Assembly (NCBI RefSeq): GCF_001687305.1
Contig: NZ_KV700385.1
Coordinates: forward strand, 602,523 to 666,522
DNA length: 64,000 nucleotides
DNA from: Actinomyces vulturis
GTDB lineage: Bacteria; Actinomycetota; Actinomycetes; Actinomycetales; Actinomycetaceae
Reading direction: 5' to 3'
Shown here: positions 37,155-48,134 of the stretch, piece after piece
Layout of the letters: each line of letters opens with the position of its first letter
How positions within the stretch are numbered: the stretch's first letter is position 1
Notes under the pieces: generated by a model
What the model was told of the DNA's origin: nothing
The model's database searches: none
What the model saw: only the letters and a program-made list of their open reading frames with translations
Made by a program: the position numbers and the translations under genes

Positions 37155-38474
37155 GTGTATATCTGCGACCTCGCTTTAGATAATTTTCGTTCTTACGAAC
37201 ATGAAGTTTTGTCTTTTGACCCAGGCCCAGTAATGCTTATTGGTTCTAATGGTCAAGGAAAAACCAATATCGTTGAAGCTATTGCTTATTTAGCAACTCT
37301 GTCTTCTCATCGTGCAGGAACGGACGCTGCCTTAGTGCATCGACCTTCGCAACCTCCATATCCATCAGGTGCTGTTGTTCGTGCTCGCGTTATGCACGGA
37401 GAACGTCCACAACTCATTGAGTTAGAGATTATTTCCGGTAAGGCTAATCGAGCTCGATTAAATAAATATGCGTGCTCACCACGAGAAGTTTTAGGAATAA
37501 TTCAAACGGTAGTCTTTGCTCCTGAAGATCTTGGCCTTATACGTGATGAACCGGCTATTCGTCGTAAGTTTCTTGATGATTTAGCAATCACTATGACTCC
37601 TCGATTAGCAGGAGTTAAAGCTGATTATGACAAAGTGATAACCCAACGGGCATCATTGCTGAGAAAAGCAAAGTTTTCTCGTGACTTCCTTGATGACACC
37701 TTAGAGGTATGGAATGAACAATTAGCCTCGTATGCTGCCCAACTTATTGCTGCACGGGTTCGTGTTTTGCAACGAATTCGTCCTTTCGTCGCTGAGGCTT
37801 ACCATCAGGTTTCTCATGGTCAATCTCAGATGTGGCTAACCTATCGTTCAAGTATTGACCGTTTTGACCGTTCCATTGACCTTGCACAAAGTAAAGGAAT
37901 TAATGATCAAGAACTGTGTCAGGAACTTGAGCACAGTCTTCTTGATATTCCAGCGCTGACTCAGCGTCTTGTAAGTGCAATGAATGTTTTACGAGACAAA
38001 GAATGTGAACGTGGGGTCAATCTTATCGGTGCACATCGAGACGATCTTAGTATTTTTCTTAATCATCTTCCTGTAAAGGGTTTTGCTTCTCACGGAGAAC
38101 AATGGAGCAGTGCGTTAGCTCTTCGCCTGGGATCCTTTCATCTTCTGCGTGATGATAATCAACAACGCCATAACGGGGTTAATGACCCTATCTTAATTTT
38201 GGATGATGTTTTCGCTGAACTTGATGAAAAACGTCGTCAGCGCCTAACAAAAATCATTTCTTCTGTTGAACAAACAATTATTACCTGTGCGGTTGAAGAT
38301 GATGTTCCTGAACAACTTCGCGGGCAACGATTGTATGTCGCGAATTCTGCAGTGAGCACTGAACCATCATTGTCTTCATCTGTTGTTATTTCAAATGATT
38401 CAAATATAGATATAGATAACGAATCATCGATCACTGATCAATTCCTTGAGGATAATGATGATCTCGAGCGATGA
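37155..38474 (+). CDS. recF: DNA replication and repair protein RecF
   Basis: A 439-residue SMC-like ATPase. It begins MYICDLALDNFRSYEHEVLSF. Walker A is GSNGQGKTN, the signature-like region includes SHGEQWSSALALRL, and Walker B is ILILDDVFAELD. RecF loads RecR/RecO at gapped DNA. After the family's usual end it has an additional Ser/Asp-rich acidic tail of about 45 residues, whose codons overlap the start of the next gene. GTG start at 37155 with AGGAA just upstream. Confidence 0.95.
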   Translation: MYICDLALDNFRSYEHEVLSFDPGPVMLIGSNGQGKTNIVEAIAYLATLSSHRAGTDAALVHRPSQPPYPSGAVVRARVMHGERPQLIELEIISGKANRARLNKYACSPREVLGIIQTVVFAPEDLGLIRDEPAIRRKFLDDLAITMTPRLAGVKADYDKVITQRASLLRKAKFSRDFLDDTLEVWNEQLASYAAQLIAARVRVLQRIRPFVAEAYHQVSHGQSQMWLTYRSSIDRFDRSIDLAQSKGINDQELCQELEHSLLDIPALTQRLVSAMNVLRDKECERGVNLIGAHRDDLSIFLNHLPVKGFASHGEQWSSALALRLGSFHLLRDDNQQRHNGVNDPILILDDVFAELDEKRRQRLTKIISSVEQTIITCAVEDDVPEQLRGQRLYVANSAVSTEPSLSSSVVISNDSNIDIDNESSITDQFLEDNDDLER

Positions 38475-39063
38475 TGCTTTAGCGAAACGACTCCTTCACC
38501 AAGTTCGTGCACAAGCATGGGATAAAGGATTGAGTCGAATTCCGGTCCGTGCGTTATCGTCAAAACGATTAGTTAATGATGAACAAGTAAACTCCGTGGC
38601 ACCGTGGGACCTGGCTTTACGGCGTCGTCAGGAAAATAGTGATGACGATAAACCTGGTTTAGCTTGGGATGTATCGAAAAAGTATCGATATTCCACCATT
38701 ACCTCACTTCATCACACGTCAAAGAAACTTACTAGTGAACGTGGATGGACAGCTCATCTTGCTGCGGCACACCTACTTAATTCTTGGAGCACTATTGTGG
38801 GGCCAACCGTAGCGGAACATTGCGTAGTTGTTTCTTCTATTAGTCAAATTCTTGATGAACAGACATTGATGTTGAAAGCATCGTCAAGTTCATGGGCTCA
38901 ACAGATACGTTTGATTACACCAAGTATTCAACGACAAATTGATGACTTAGTTGGTGTGGGTGTCATTAAAAAACTCATTGTTCATGGTCCCTCTCAACGT
39001 TCTTGGACACATGGAAAACGTTCCTTACGAGGTGGACGAGGGCCGCGAGATACTTACGGATAA
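38455..39063 (+). CDS. DciA-like (DUF721) protein
   Basis: A protein of about 202 residues whose C-terminal half carries the DUF721/DciA fold (LNSWSTIVGPTVAEHCVVVS, then LMLKASSSSWAQQIRLITPSIQRQI). DciA proteins assist loading of the replicative helicase in bacteria lacking DnaC/DnaI, and this gene regularly follows recF in actinobacteria. The start overlaps recF by about 20 bp. ATG at 38455 or 38458 is preceded by GAGG. The N-terminal half is hydrophilic and variable. Confidence 0.85.
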   Translation: MMISSDDALAKRLLHQVRAQAWDKGLSRIPVRALSSKRLVNDEQVNSVAPWDLALRRRQENSDDDKPGLAWDVSKKYRYSTITSLHHTSKKLTSERGWTAHLAAAHLLNSWSTIVGPTVAEHCVVVSSISQILDEQTLMLKASSSSWAQQIRLITPSIQRQIDDLVGVGVIKKLIVHGPSQRSWTHGKRSLRGGRGPRDTYG

Positions 39064-39137
39064 ATGTGAAGGTGAACCCGCTCACCATCCCCTCTTTTTC
39101 GCCTATTTACACGGGAAAAAAGGCCCAGGCACGGTAG

Positions 39138-41267
<2,130 letters not shown>

Positions 41268-41309
41268 TCAGCAAAACCGGTCGCACATAGCACCGCATTA
41301 AGGATTCTC

Positions 41310-43976
41310 GTGAGCGATACCACCAACACTGATCCCACTCAGACCCCAGACAACGAACTGGCCGGTCAGGTCGAGGTTGTTGCCCCAGAACACGACCGTA
41401 TTGAACGCGTTGACTTGCAAAAGGAAATGCAGCGCTCCTACCTCGATTACGCCATGAGTGTGATCGTGGGACGCGCACTCCCTGAAGTACGCGATGGTCT
41501 TAAGCCCGTTCACCGCCGTGTTCTCTATGCCATGTATGACGGTGGCTACCGCCCTAGCGCCTCATTCTCTAAGTCCTCACGCATTGTGGGTGACGTCATG
41601 GGTAACTATCACCCCCACGGCGATGCCGCCATTTACGACGCATTAGCTCGTTTGGTCCAGCCGTGGTCGATGCGTTACCCGCTGGTTGCCGGCCAGGGTA
41701 ATTTCGGTACGCCCGGTAACCTGGGCCCCGCTGCTCCTCGTTACACCGAATGTAAGATGGCCCAGCTTGCCATGGAAATGGTGCGGGACATTGACGAGGA
41801 AACCGTTGATTTCCAGGACAACTACGACGGTAAAAACCAAGAACCCACCATTCTTCCCGCCCGATTCCCTAACCTGCTGTGCAACGGCAGTGAAGGTATC
41901 GCCGTGGGTATGGCCACCCGCATTCCTCCGCATAACCTGCGTGAAGTAGCTACCGGTGTCCAGTGGTTCCTTGAACACCCTGATGCCAGCCGTGAAGAAC
42001 TTCTTGAAGCTCTTCTCCAGCGCATCCCTGGCCCCGATTTCCCTACAGGCGCCACCATCCTCGGGCGTCGTGGAATCGAACAGGCCTACCGCACCGGCCG
42101 TGGCTCCATCGTCCAACGCGCCGTGGTCAACGTCGAAGAAATTCACGGACGCCAATGCCTGGTTGTCACCGAACTGCCCTACCAGGTCAACCCTGACAAT
42201 CTCGCTGACAAGATCGCCCAGCTCGTCCGTGACGGATCCATTAGCGGTATCGCTGACATTCGCGATGAGACTTCCGGTCGTACTGGTCAGCGTCTAGTCA
42301 TCGTTCTTAAACGTGACGCCGTGGCCAAGGTTGTTCTTAATAATCTTTACAAACGCACGCCCCTGCAGGATTCCTTCCCCGCCAACATGCTCGCGCTTGT
42401 TGACGGCGTGCCACGTACCCTCAGCCTAGACGGTTTCGTTCGCCACTGGGTGGACCACCAGATTGAAATCATTGTCCGTCGCACCGAGTTCCGCCTGCGC
42501 AAGGCTCTCGAACGCCTCCATATCCTCCGCGGTTTGTTGGCAGCCATTGACGCACTTGATGAAGTTATCGCCCTCATTCGTCGCTCTCCCACCACGGACG
42601 ACGCACGCAATGGCTTAATGGAACTGCTCAACGTTGATGAAGTCCAGGCCGAAGCAATCCTCAGCCTGCAGTTGCGTCGTCTTGCCGCTCTGGAACGGTT
42701 GAAGATCCAGAAGGAAAGCGAAGAACTCGAAAACAAGGTCACTGACTACCGGGAGATCATCGCTTCCCCTGAACGTCAGCGCGGAATTGTCTCCACAGAG
42801 CTGGCTGAAATCGTTGAGAAGTATGGTGATGAACGTCGTACGACCATCGTCCCCTTTGATGGTGAGATGAGTATGGAAGACCTCATTCCTGAAGAGGAAG
42901 TCGTGGTCACTATTACTCGTGGCGGATACGCCAAGCGCACTCGTGTGGATAACTATCGTTCCCAGCACCGCGGTGGCAAGGGCGTCAAAGGTGCAGCACT
43001 GCGTGAAGATGACGTGGTGGACCATTTCTTCGTCACCACCACCCACCATTGGCTTCTCTTCTTTACCAACCTTGGACGTGTCTATCGTGCTAAGGCCTAC
43101 GAACTACCTGAAGGCGGTCGTGATGCCAAGGGCCAACATGTGGCAAACCTTCTAGCATTCCAACCTGGTGAAGAAATTGCTCAGGTCATGGATCTGAAAG
43201 ACTATCAGCAGGCAGATAATTTGGTTCTGGCCACTCGCCGTGGATTAGTTAAGAAGACCCGACTCAGTGAATACGATTCCAACCGTTCTGGCGGTGTGAT
43301 CGCTGTGAATCTACGTGTTGATGATGATGGGCAGAGCGATGAACTTGTCTCAGCGGTTCTTCACAATGCGGACCAAGACCTTCTTCTTGTTTCTCGACAC
43401 GGTCAGTCCGTTCGCTTCACTGCCGACGACGATCATTTGCGTCCCACTGGACGTGCTACCTCCGGTGTGACCGGCATGCGTTTCCGTGACAATGATAGTT
43501 TGCTTACTATGGACGTCGTCCGTGAAGGTGCGGATCTCTTTGTTGTCACTGAAGGCGGTTTTGCTAAACGTACCGCAGTTGCCGACTATCCTGTGAAGGG
43601 TCGCGGTGGTTTGGGTGTCAAAGTTGCCAATCTTGTGGAAGATCGTGGAAACCTCGTGGGTGCGCTTGTCGTGGATGAATCTGATGAGGTTCTGTGCATT
43701 ATGGGTAGCGGTAAGGTCATGCGTTCTGCTGTTGCTGAAGTCTCCCGTACTGGACGAACTACGCAGGGTGTTACCTTTGCAAAACCTGATGAAGGTGATC
43801 GCATCTTAGCTGTGGCGCGCAACGAAGAACGTGAATTAGGTGATGATGAATCACCTAAGGATGTGATTTCTGATGACACACCTACCATTGACAATAGTGA
43901 CAGTACACAATCGCTTACCACTGACAGCGAAGAACCAGTAGCGTTAGAAGCATCCAAAAGTGAGGAGCAGGCATGA
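41310..43976 (+). CDS. gyrA: DNA gyrase subunit A
   Basis: An 888-residue GyrA. The catalytic tyrosine is Y145 in [10 protein letters not shown]. The quinolone-contact region reads [15 protein letters not shown], with A106 at the E. coli Ser83 position and D110 at Asp87. The C-terminal beta-pinwheel contains the GyrA-box-type segment [10 protein letters not shown]. The last roughly 60 residues are acidic. GTG start at 41310 with AAGGA 5 nt upstream, 42 bp after gyrB. No intein is present. Confidence 0.97.
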   Translation: MSDTTNTDPTQTPDNELAGQVEVVAPEHDRIERVDLQKEMQRSYLDYAMSVIVGRALPEVRDGLKPVHRRVLYAMYDGGYRPSASFSKSSRIVGDVMGNYHPHGDAAIYDALARLVQPWSMRYPLVAGQGNFGTPGNLGPAAPRYTECKMAQLAMEMVRDIDEETVDFQDNYDGKNQEPTILPARFPNLLCNGSEGIAVGMATRIPPHNLREVATGVQWFLEHPDASREELLEALLQRIPGPDFPTGATILGRRGIEQAYRTGRGSIVQRAVVNVEEIHGRQCLVVTELPYQVNPDNLADKIAQLVRDGSISGIADIRDETSGRTGQRLVIVLKRDAVAKVVLNNLYKRTPLQDSFPANMLALVDGVPRTLSLDGFVRHWVDHQIEIIVRRTEFRLRKALERLHILRGLLAAIDALDEVIALIRRSPTTDDARNGLMELLNVDEVQAEAILSLQLRRLAALERLKIQKESEELENKVTDYREIIASPERQRGIVSTELAEIVEKYGDERRTTIVPFDGEMSMEDLIPEEEVVVTITRGGYAKRTRVDNYRSQHRGGKGVKGAALREDDVVDHFFVTTTHHWLLFFTNLGRVYRAKAYELPEGGRDAKGQHVANLLAFQPGEEIAQVMDLKDYQQADNLVLATRRGLVKKTRLSEYDSNRSGGVIAVNLRVDDDGQSDELVSAVLHNADQDLLLVSRHGQSVRFTADDDHLRPTGRATSGVTGMRFRDNDSLLTMDVVREGADLFVVTEGGFAKRTAVADYPVKGRGGLGVKVANLVEDRGNLVGALVVDESDEVLCIMGSGKVMRSAVAEVSRTGRTTQGVTFAKPDEGDRILAVARNEERELGDDESPKDVISDDTPTIDNSDSTQSLTTDSEEPVALEASKSEEQA

Positions 43977-44605
43977 GCGCCGCTGAGAATCCAACTCCCC
44001 AATCTTCGGGAACATCTGCCCCAGCACCCCCTCCACCTGCACCTGAATCCACATCTGCTCATTCCTCTTCTCAAAGAACTTTGTCCGGGATGAGCCAAAA
44101 GGCAAGCGGCATGGCTGGGGCAGCCACAGGTACTTTTAAGAATGCTGCTCAGGCAATTAAGGCAAAAGGTAGTGCGATCGGCCAGGCGCCCGCATCGAAC
44201 TCCTCATTGAATGGTTCTTCCAAGAAGGCCGTCACTGGTCCTCGTCGTGTTCAACTCTCGCTGACTCATGTCGATCCCTGGAGCATCATGAAGGTCTCCT
44301 TCATGCTCAGTGTGGCTTTTGGCATCATGACTATTGTTGCTGCAGCAGTGGTATGGTTCACACTTGATGCAATGCATGTCTTTGCTACGATCCAGGATCT
44401 GGTCGCCAAGGTTGTTGATACGGACAACAATTCCTTCACAGCCTTGATCGAATACATGAAGTTTTCCCGCGCTATTTCAATGGCAACGGTCATTGCTGTG
44501 GCCAACATTATTTTGGCTACTGCTCTATCCACCATTGGCGCATTCCTTTACAACATCACGGCGACTTTGGTCGGCGGGGTGCATGTCACACTCGCAGATG
44601 AGTAA
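43973..44605 (+). CDS. DUF3566 membrane protein
   Basis: A 210-residue protein with a Pro/Ser/Ala-rich cytoplasmic N-terminus and a C-terminal DUF3566 region holding two membrane helices ([21 protein letters not shown] and [23 protein letters not shown]) with [10 protein letters not shown] before the first. The gene nearly always follows gyrA in actinobacteria; its function is unknown. The start codon overlaps the gyrA stop (ATGA), so it is translated with gyrA. It may interact with gyrase or the division machinery, but nothing here shows this. Confidence 0.88.
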   Translation: MSAAENPTPQSSGTSAPAPPPPAPESTSAHSSSQRTLSGMSQKASGMAGAATGTFKNAAQAIKAKGSAIGQAPASNSSLNGSSKKAVTGPRRVQLSLTHVDPWSIMKVSFMLSVAFGIMTIVAAAVVWFTLDAMHVFATIQDLVAKVVDTDNNSFTALIEYMKFSRAISMATVIAVANIILATALSTIGAFLYNITATLVGGVHVTLADE

Positions 44606-44654
44606 TTCAGTTTGTTTTTTCTGTGACTAATGGGGTAATCTCTTCCAGTCGCAA

Positions 44655-44731
44655 GGGCCTATAGCTCAGTTGGTTAGAGCGCATCCCTGATAAGGATGAG
44701 GTCGCTGGTTCGAGTCCAGCTAGGCCCACCA
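44655..44731 (+). tRNA. tRNA-Ile (GAT)
   Basis: The 77-nt sequence GGGCCTATAGCTCAGTTGG... folds as a complete cloverleaf: acceptor GGGCCTA/TAGGCCC, anticodon loop CTGATAA with GAT, T loop TTCGAGT. The 3' CCA is encoded. Confidence 0.97.
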
Positions 44732-44748
44732 CCTGCGAACGGAGAATC

Positions 44749-44883
44749 ATGACACGCTCTCGAGTCACTCAATCTCTGCTGATTTTTTCAGTGCTGTCAG
44801 TCGCCTACGGCGTCTGGATGTATCTCGAAAAAGAACGCGTAGAGCGAGCGCAATGGGCGGAAGTGACAGATCCGATTTCGTAA
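44749..44883 (+). CDS. DLW-39-type membrane microprotein
   Basis: A 44-residue protein between the two tRNA genes: a basic start (MTRSRVTQS), one hydrophobic helix (LLIFSVLSVAYGVWMYL) and a charged tail ending QWAEVTDPIS. The last part resembles the DLW-39 family, whose members end in a DLWAEATDP-type tail and occupy this place between tRNA-Ile and tRNA-Ala in many actinobacteria. GGAG lies 4 nt before the ATG. Function is unknown. It is too short for most gene finders. Confidence 0.78.
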   Translation: MTRSRVTQSLLIFSVLSVAYGVWMYLEKERVERAQWAEVTDPIS

Positions 44884-44919
44884 GTGATAGAGTATAGACT
44901 AGATTCATACTCTCCCTTT

Positions 44920-44995
44920 GGGGCCATGGCGCAATTGGTAGCGCACCTGCTTTGCAAGCAGGGGGTTAGGGGTTCGAGTCCCCTTGGCTCCACCA
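44920..44995 (+). tRNA. tRNA-Ala (TGC)
   Basis: A 76-nt cloverleaf beginning GGGGCCATGGCGCAATTGG, with acceptor GGGGCCA/TGGCTCC (one G-T pair), anticodon loop CTTTGCA with TGC, T loop TTCGAGT and encoded CCA. It follows the microprotein gene by 36 bp. Confidence 0.97.
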
Positions 44996-44997
44996 AT

Positions 44998-45028
44998 AAT
45001 CCCGGAACATCATGTTCCGGGATTTTTT
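44998..45028 (+). terminator. Terminator after tRNA-Ala
   Basis: AATCCCGGAACAT (44998-45010) pairs with ATGTTCCGGGATT (45012-45024), and a T-run continues to 45028. It is a classic intrinsic terminator two bases past the tRNA. Confidence 0.92.
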
Positions 45029-45108
45029 GTTGTGTACACGGAGTCTTTAATCCTTTTCTTTTGTGCGCTGAGACTAGTCTTATCTGTTCGTGAACTTTTA
45101 GCGCCAGG

Positions 45109-45337
45109 TTATTCACATCCTCAGTTTTTCCACAGCCGAGGTGGATTCATTCCTGTGGAGAAAAGCGAAATCCCTGAAAACACGCAATGAAGCCAATTAT
45201 CCCCAATTGGGGAAAGGGTTGTGGATAACTACACCAATGTAATTCCACAGGAGTATCCACATCTGTGGAAGAGCTACACGAATGTAGTTTCCCGTGATTC
45301 CGCGCTAGGTTCATCAAATAATCCACAGTTATCCACA
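45109..45337. promoter_or_regulatory. Dense DnaA-box cluster outside oriC
   Basis: Within 229 bp there are two perfect DnaA boxes: TGTGGATAA at 45220-45228 (minus orientation) and TTATCCACA at 45329-45337 (plus). Close matches are TTATTCACA (45109-45117), TTTTCCACA (45126-45134), TGTGGAGAA (45154-45162), TTATCCCCA (45197-45205), AATTCCACA (45241-45249), GTATCCACA (45253-45261), TGTGGAAGA (45264-45272) and TAATCCACA (45319-45327). The gap 44996-45522 contains no gene; it holds two terminators and this cluster. It is denser than either flank of dnaA, about 10 kb away. Confidence 0.7.
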
Positions 45338-45457
45338 GCTTTGTACAGATGGTGGGGAAATCTATTTCCAAAACCTCAACAAGTGAATGGAAGTCAAGAC
45401 TCATCAAGAACGTGGGGGCGGGTTCTGAACCTTTGACAACGTTGCTACGAATGCCGA

Positions 45458-45489
45458 AAGGGCCTGACATCTTTCGATGTCAGGCCCTT
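45458..45489 (-). terminator. Hairpin downstream of the rhomboid gene
   Basis: 45458-45471 is the exact complement of 45476-45489 with a TTTC loop (14-bp stem). It lies 33 bp past the rhomboid stop codon. No T-run follows on the minus strand, so it would be a U-poor terminator. Confidence 0.7.
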
Positions 45490-45522
45490 GATGAGAGTCG
45501 GCTCTGGGGATGTGTCTAAGCG

Positions 45523-46380
45523 TTACATAATCATGGCGCGCATAGTTCCTAAAAGAGCGAAAATAATAGCCAATGCGATCACGCCAATTGTGGTGCGTTG
45601 TTTGCGTTTTGTGGGCGGAGCCCACGCAAACAACGCACCAAAAATACTTCCTGTCATTAGTCCGCCGAGGTGAGCTTGCCATGAGATTGCTGCGCCAAGG
45701 AAAGAGATCGCTAAGTTAATACCGATCAACAGGACAATGGTGCTAGTGTCACGGCCCATCCGGTATTGCAAGATAAATAGCATGCCAAAAAGGCCGAAAA
45801 TTGCTCCGGACGCGCCCACGGTTGCAGTTAACCATGAGGTTGAATTGGGACTTGCTAGAACATAAACAGCTAGAGAACCACCTAAGGCACTCAAGAAATA
45901 CACTGCGGTGTAGCGCACGGCACCTAATGCGCGTTCTAAGGATGTACCGATAACCCATAGTGCCCACATGTTGAAAGCTAAGTGCATGAGTCCACTGTGG
46001 AGAAATGCTGAGGTTAAGAAACGCCAGGGCTGACTCTCAGCAAACAATGGGATAAATGCCCAGCGTGTTAGCAATGGTGGATACACCGTTTGAATGACAT
46101 AGATCGCCACACACAGGGCAATTAACGTTGCAGTGACCGGATACTCACGGATTTTTCCTTGTGGGCCACTCAGGGAAGCTAAGGGCATCTCCACCGGTGA
46201 ACGGCGTTTCTTTGCGGCTTGACGTGAACAATCCACACAGTGAATCCCTACATCGGAGGGAATCTGACAAGCCGGACAGGTAGGACGATCGCATCGCTGG
46301 CACCGTACGTACGCGATCGTTCCAGGATGACGAGGACAGGTTGGGGGAGTGTAGCGGTCAGACGGTGGCTGTTGGGTCAT
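45523..46380 (-). CDS. Rhomboid intramembrane serine protease with N-terminal zinc finger
   Basis: A 285-residue protein. Residues 15-51 contain paired Cys/His ligands (CPRH, CQRC, CPAC, CVDC), a B-box-like zinc finger. The rhomboid domain has about six or seven helices, the catalytic serine S191 in GASGAIFG and histidine H237 in QAHLGG, and FLHSGLMHLAFNMWAL in the first loop. It cleaves membrane proteins within the bilayer; the substrate is unknown. ATG 46380 is chosen; the frame is open for 23 further codons that show no conservation. It sits beside the cyclophilin gene, as in other actinobacteria. Confidence 0.92.
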   Translation of the reverse strand: MTQQPPSDRYTPPTCPRHPGTIAYVRCQRCDRPTCPACQIPSDVGIHCVDCSRQAAKKRRSPVEMPLASLSGPQGKIREYPVTATLIALCVAIYVIQTVYPPLLTRWAFIPLFAESQPWRFLTSAFLHSGLMHLAFNMWALWVIGTSLERALGAVRYTAVYFLSALGGSLAVYVLASPNSTSWLTATVGASGAIFGLFGMLFILQYRMGRDTSTIVLLIGINLAISFLGAAISWQAHLGGLMTGSIFGALFAWAPPTKRKQRTTIGVIALAIIFALLGTMRAMIM

Positions 46381-46473
46381 AACGCAATTCTGTGTCAGGA
46401 AAGGAAGAAAACAAGAGAACGGTGGGTGCTTGCTGCCAGAACACAGCAAGTACCCACCGTTGATGGTAGAAAA

Positions 46474-46995
46474 TCAGTCAACAATCTCCACGGATGTGAT
46501 GACGATGTCTTCGAGAGGGCGATCCACTTGGTTCGTGGGCTGAGCGCTGATAGCGTCAACAACGCTGCGGCTATCTGCGTCTGCAACTTCACCGAAGATA
46601 GTGTGCTTACCAGCAAGCCAAGTGGTGGGAGCCGTGGTGATGAAGAACTGTGAACCGTTAGTTCCCTTGCCCATGCGTCGGCCAGCATTAGCCATAGCAA
46701 GCACGTAGGGTTCATTGAAGTTCTTAGCTGGATCAATTTCGTCATCGAAGACGTATCCGGGGCCACCGGTACCGGTACCCAGGGGGTCGCCCCCCTGAAT
46801 CATGAAGCCAGGGATGACACGATGGAAGATCACACCGTTGTAGAGAGGATCAGTGGTTTCCTGACCGGTACGAGGATCAATCCACGTACGGGAGCCAGTA
46901 GCAAGATCGGTAAAGTTTTTCACCGTCTCAGGAGCACTGTCAGGGAAAAGAGTAAGGCGAATATCGCCCAGAGAAGTATGCATGATTACGTCCAT
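46474..46995 (-). CDS. Peptidyl-prolyl cis-trans isomerase, cyclophilin type
   Basis: A 173-residue cyclophilin. VIFHRVIPGFMIQGGDPLGTGTGGPGY holds the catalytic arginine in FHR, followed by GTNGSQFFITTAPTTWLAGKHTIFGEV. It has no signal peptide and is probably cytoplasmic. I start at ATG 46995 (MDVIMHTSLGDI), which aligns with the usual beginning of actinobacterial PpiA. GTG 47022 would add nine residues. Confidence 0.94.
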   Translation of the reverse strand: MDVIMHTSLGDIRLTLFPDSAPETVKNFTDLATGSRTWIDPRTGQETTDPLYNGVIFHRVIPGFMIQGGDPLGTGTGGPGYVFDDEIDPAKNFNEPYVLAMANAGRRMGKGTNGSQFFITTAPTTWLAGKHTIFGEVADADSRSVVDAISAQPTNQVDRPLEDIVITSVEIVD

Positions 46996-47151
46996 GCCTT
47001 CATCGTCCCACGTTTTACCCACTTTCTTATGCGAAAGGAGGTCAACATGGGGTAATTGTTCACCTCAGGCAAAAAACTTCAGCAAGTCTCATGCAAAGCC
47101 AAGAAAAGAATGGGACCATAGAAGACACACTGTCTGACCAGGGAGAATTTT

Positions 47152-47736
47152 ATGCTGATGCGCATGTTCGAAAAGTTTGATACCAGCAAGGTTCATGTAG
47201 AGCCGGCTGAGATCGCCGATGCCCTCAGCGATCGTGCTAGTAAGGTTGCTCAGTGGGCCAGCCCACACGTATCTAAAGCCTGGGATGAAGCTGTGCGCGT
47301 AGCTGGCGATGCTCAGGATAAGGCACGCCCCATGGTGGATGATGCTCGTGTCCGTCTTATTGAAGATTACGTCCCCCGTGCCCGCAATGCCGCTATCCTC
47401 GCTCAGGAAGCCGCAAGCGTTGACGGCACACTCGCTGAGCGCGCTCAGCGTGCCGCACTTGCTGCTAAGGAAGCAGCTGTAACCCCCGTGGAGGTAAAGG
47501 TGAAAAAATCTCACAAGGTCCTCAAGACTTTTGGATGGTTGACCGTTGCAGCAGCAGCTGCAGGCGCAGGTTATATCCTGTGGCGTCGTAGCCAGCCCGT
47601 CGAAGATCCTTGGGCTGAGGAATACTGGGAAAATCCCGTTGATGAAGCTTTCACCGAAGATCCCGTTGCTGAGGTTGTCGAGGCCCTTAATGGTGAACCT
47701 GAGCCCCTCGTGAAACCTGAAGAATCCGAGAAGTGA
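47152..47736 (+). CDS. Ala-rich [10 protein letters not shown] membrane protein, DUF5324-like
   Basis: A 194-residue protein of unknown function. Residues 10-110 are helical and rich in Ala, Arg and Glu (RASKVAQWASPHVSKAWDEA and similar). A membrane helix (about 127-142, GWLTVAAAAAGAGYILWRR) is followed by an acidic tail including DPWAEEYW. The layout resembles DUF5324-type proteins of other actinobacteria. GGGAGA lies before the ATG at 47152. A 275-codon frame on the opposite strand is rejected because its product has no coherent features. Confidence 0.65.
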   Translation: MLMRMFEKFDTSKVHVEPAEIADALSDRASKVAQWASPHVSKAWDEAVRVAGDAQDKARPMVDDARVRLIEDYVPRARNAAILAQEAASVDGTLAERAQRAALAAKEAAVTPVEVKVKKSHKVLKTFGWLTVAAAAAGAGYILWRRSQPVEDPWAEEYWENPVDEAFTEDPVAEVVEALNGEPEPLVKPEESEK

Positions 47737-47777
47737 TTGACTGTCACACATGCCCACTAAATGTGTGACATCAAAGT

Positions 47778-47809
47778 AAGGGCCCCGCATCAGTTGATGC
47801 GGGGCCCTT
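47778..47809 (+). terminator. Terminator after the DUF5324-like gene
   Basis: A perfect 15-bp stem (47778-47792 with 47795-47809) forms a very G+C-rich hairpin. A second smaller inverted repeat precedes it: TGTCACACAT at 47742-47751 with ATGTGTGACA at 47761-47770. It separates this gene from the convergent sortase operon. Confidence 0.85.
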
Positions 47810-47933
47810 CGCATTAGTTTTGCTTGTCTTGATACTGGGCAAATTGGTGCCGTTTCAACAACAGCATCGACACTTATCAAGACTGACAGGATGCGAACAG
47901 TAGAACGACACAGCAATGCTGCAGTGCATCGTC

Positions 47934-48134
47934 TTAGAGCAGGGAAGGTCTCAATCCATTGATAAATGAAACGCCCTGTGCTGTGGTGGCATTACCAGAT
48001 AAATCAAAGGTGGCATCCGCCCAAGGGAATACCCACTGGAACAAAACAAAAACTGCGGAAGCAATGAGGATCAAAGCGATGATCACACGTGCCCACCAGG
48101 GACCGGGAAGATGGCGCCAAATCCATCCGTACAT
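47934..48134 (-). CDS. Small membrane protein downstream of class E sortase
   Basis: A 66-residue protein with a single helix (VIIALILIASAVFVLFQWVF) after a conserved start MYGWIWRHLPGPWWAR. Small proteins of this kind with the RHLPGP segment are common near crgA and sortase genes in actinobacteria, and their role is unknown. Start and sortase stop overlap as TAATG, so translation is coupled. Confidence 0.8.
   Translation of the reverse strand: MYGWIWRHLPGPWWARVIIALILIASAVFVLFQWVFPWADATFDLSGNATTAQGVSFINGLRPSLL

Noticed and set aside
47089-47916. Minus-strand frame of 275 codons opposite the DUF5324-like gene
   Set aside because: The plus-strand protein has a coherent layout (helical, membrane helix, acidic tail) and a ribosome-binding site. 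The minus frame also runs through the strong hairpin at 47778-47809 and has no domain.
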